Shown here: piece after piece, positions 6,240 through 7,201 of the stretch
Layout of the letters: every line of letters starts with the position of its first letter
Position numbering within the stretch: the stretch's first letter is position 1
From: an uncultured Coriobacteriaceae bacterium
GTDB lineage: Bacteria > Actinomycetota > Coriobacteriia > Coriobacteriales > Eggerthellaceae
Direction: 5' to 3'
Length of the DNA: 7,201 bases
Assembly: GCA_902767025.1 (NCBI GenBank)
Contig: CACXFZ010000215.1
Span: 1 to 7,201, forward strand
Program-made: the position numbers and the translations under genes
The notes under the pieces: model-generated
The model's database searches: none
What the model was told of the DNA's origin: nothing
Seen by the model: the letters and a program-made list of their open reading frames with translations, nothing else

Positions 6240-6321
6240 CCGCCTTTTCGCCAACTCGCGCGAAGACCGCTGCGCACCTATCCTTTGCCGGGCAGCACGG
6301 GTACACTGGTTGCTGCAAGGC

Positions 6322-6328
6322 AAGGAGG
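6322..6328 (+). promoter_or_regulatory. Ribosome binding site AAGGAGG of the permease gene
   Basis: AAGGAGG stands only 3 bases before the ATG at 6332, closer than usual. No other start codon in this frame fits better, and the protein begins in register with the family at this ATG. Confidence 0.75.
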
Positions 6329-6331
6329 TAC

Positions 6332-7201
6332 ATGGCGAAGCAGGCAACAGGCATCGGGTTGTTCGGGCTCATCGGATTGGTGGTGAGCTCGTGCATCGGC
6401 TCGGGCATATTCGCGCTGGCGGGCCAGATGGCGTTCGTGTCGTCTCCGGGTGCGGCGCTCATCGCCTGGGCGATATGCGGTGTGGGCTTTGCCACGTTCG
6501 CGCTCTCGCTTGCCAACCTGGGAGCCAAGCGCCCCGACCTCGAGGGCATCTTCGAATACGGAGCCGAAGGTTTCGGTCCCTTCGCGGGCTTCCTGTCGGG
6601 CTGGGGCTACTGGCTTTCCGCCTGGCTGGGCTCCATCGGGTTCGCCATCATGGTCATGCTTTCCCTGGGGCTGCTTGCACCCGACCTGTTCGCCGACGAC
6701 GTGGGAAGGCCCAACGTCGTGGTCATCGTGCTCATATCGGTGTTCAACTGGGCGATCACCTTCCTGGTCATCCGCGGCGTCGAAAGCGCTGCGTTCGTCA
6801 ACGCCGTGGTCATGGTCGTGAAGATCGTCGCGCTGCTCCTGTTCATCGGCTTCATGGCCGCCTTCTTCCAGGCGGGCGTGTTCACCGCCGATTTCTGGGG
6901 AAACGTGTACAACGCCGCCGTGATGTCGGGGCAGGGCGTCCCCCTTGGCGGGGTCGCGTTCGAGTTGGGCAGCGTTCCGGACCAGGTGATCGGGTGCCTC
7001 GTGCTCGTCATGTGGGTGTTCATCGGCATCGAGGGCGCCACGGTCATGAGTGCGCGCGCCCGAAACCGCGCCGACGTGGGCAAGGCGGCCATCCTGGGCC
7101 TGGCCGTGCTGCTGGCGCTCTACATATTCGCCCTGGCAAAGCGCGTGCAGGCGCTGGCCTACGCCGCGGCGGCGCTGCTGGCCATCGCGGCCTGCTATGG
7201 G
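6332..7201 (+). CDS. APC-family basic amino acid permease/antiporter, ArcD-like (3' end outside window; possible internal deletion)
   Basis: The 290 visible residues belong to an integral membrane transporter of the amino acid-polyamine-organocation superfamily. The closest recalled group is the arginine/ornithine-type antiporters (TIGR00905-like), as judged from GLFGLIGLVVSSCIGSGIF (9-27), NLGAKRPDLEGIFEYGAEGFG (62-82) and GWGYWLSAWLG (90-100). Membrane helices lie at about 8-30, 40-62, 84-113, 128-148, 155-178, 217-240 and 252-268. GSGIF in helix 1 and GIEGA in helix 6 (232-236) are the unwound substrate-site segments of the fold. ADVGKAAILGL (247-257) starts helix 7 as expected. After LLALY (about 261-264) the sequence IFALAKRVQALAYAAAALLAI resembles the end of the family (LYIFA-x-KR, then a last helix), not the loop after helix 7. 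The gene has its own ribosome site 92 bases after the small SOS gene. The substrate is inferred from family likeness only. Confidence 0.87.
   Translation, partial: MAKQATGIGLFGLIGLVVSSCIGSGIFALAGQMAFVSSPGAALIAWAICGVGFATFALSLANLGAKRPDLEGIFEYGAEGFGPFAGFLSGWGYWLSAWLGSIGFAIMVMLSLGLLAPDLFADDVGRPNVVVIVLISVFNWAITFLVIRGVESAAFVNAVVMVVKIVALLLFIGFMAAFFQAGVFTADFWGNVYNAAVMSGQGVPLGGVAFELGSVPDQVIGCLVLVMWVFIGIEGATVMSARARNRADVGKAAILGLAVLLALYIFALAKRVQALAYAAAALLAIAACYG

Noticed and set aside
6302..6307. TACACT as a -10 box for the permease
   Set aside because: It matches only four of six positions and no acceptable -35 lies at the right distance, so a separate promoter cannot be claimed.
4584..6347. Long open frame on the minus strand, 587 codons
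   Set aside because: It lies antisense to the polymerase and the small SOS gene, and has the same Arg/Gly/His/Val-rich shadow composition.

Overview
The window is high-GC DNA, densely packed with plus-strand genes that mostly have strong AAGGAGG-type ribosome binding sites. The family content is FctA-like pilins with a class B sortase, a LexA box of the CGAAC-N4-GTTCG type, and a basic amino acid antiporter of the ArcD-like APC group. Together these point to an actinobacterium of the class Coriobacteriia, probably Eggerthellaceae. This placement is by family resemblance and base composition, not by a marker gene.

Bases 1 to about 4530 form a sortase-assembled pilus locus. In order it holds: a major pilin cut by the left window edge, with a class-B-type IPTG sorting signal; a second wall-anchored protein with three domains and an LPXTG-like MPKTG signal; a 65-residue cytosolic protein resembling a DivIVA N-terminus; a membrane-anchored signal-peptidase-like protein; and a class B sortase. 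The signal-peptidase-like protein has Asp and Gly where the catalytic Ser and Lys should be. The set closely parallels the FCT pilus region of Streptococcus pyogenes (FctA/Spy0128 pilin, the inactive signal-peptidase homologue SipA, and the class B sortase SrtC), including the same two catalytic-site replacements. The expected working is export of the pilins, autocatalytic isopeptide bonding inside their domains, polymerisation by the sortase with the SipA-like protein as assembly factor, and final anchoring through the MPKTG protein.

Bases 4531 to 6239 form a DNA-damage-response unit. A sigma-70-like promoter is overlapped at its start point by a perfect LexA (SOS) operator. It drives a Y-family translesion DNA polymerase, followed 6 bases later by a small conserved-looking protein of unknown function.

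Bases 6240 to 7201 hold a short intergenic gap and the start of an APC-family basic amino acid transporter that runs off the right edge. Its last 25 or so visible residues look like the C-terminal end of this family joined straight onto transmembrane helix 7, which suggests an internal deletion.

There are no RNA genes, CRISPR arrays, insertion sequences or long repeats in the window, and no gene-free stretch longer than about 150 bases.
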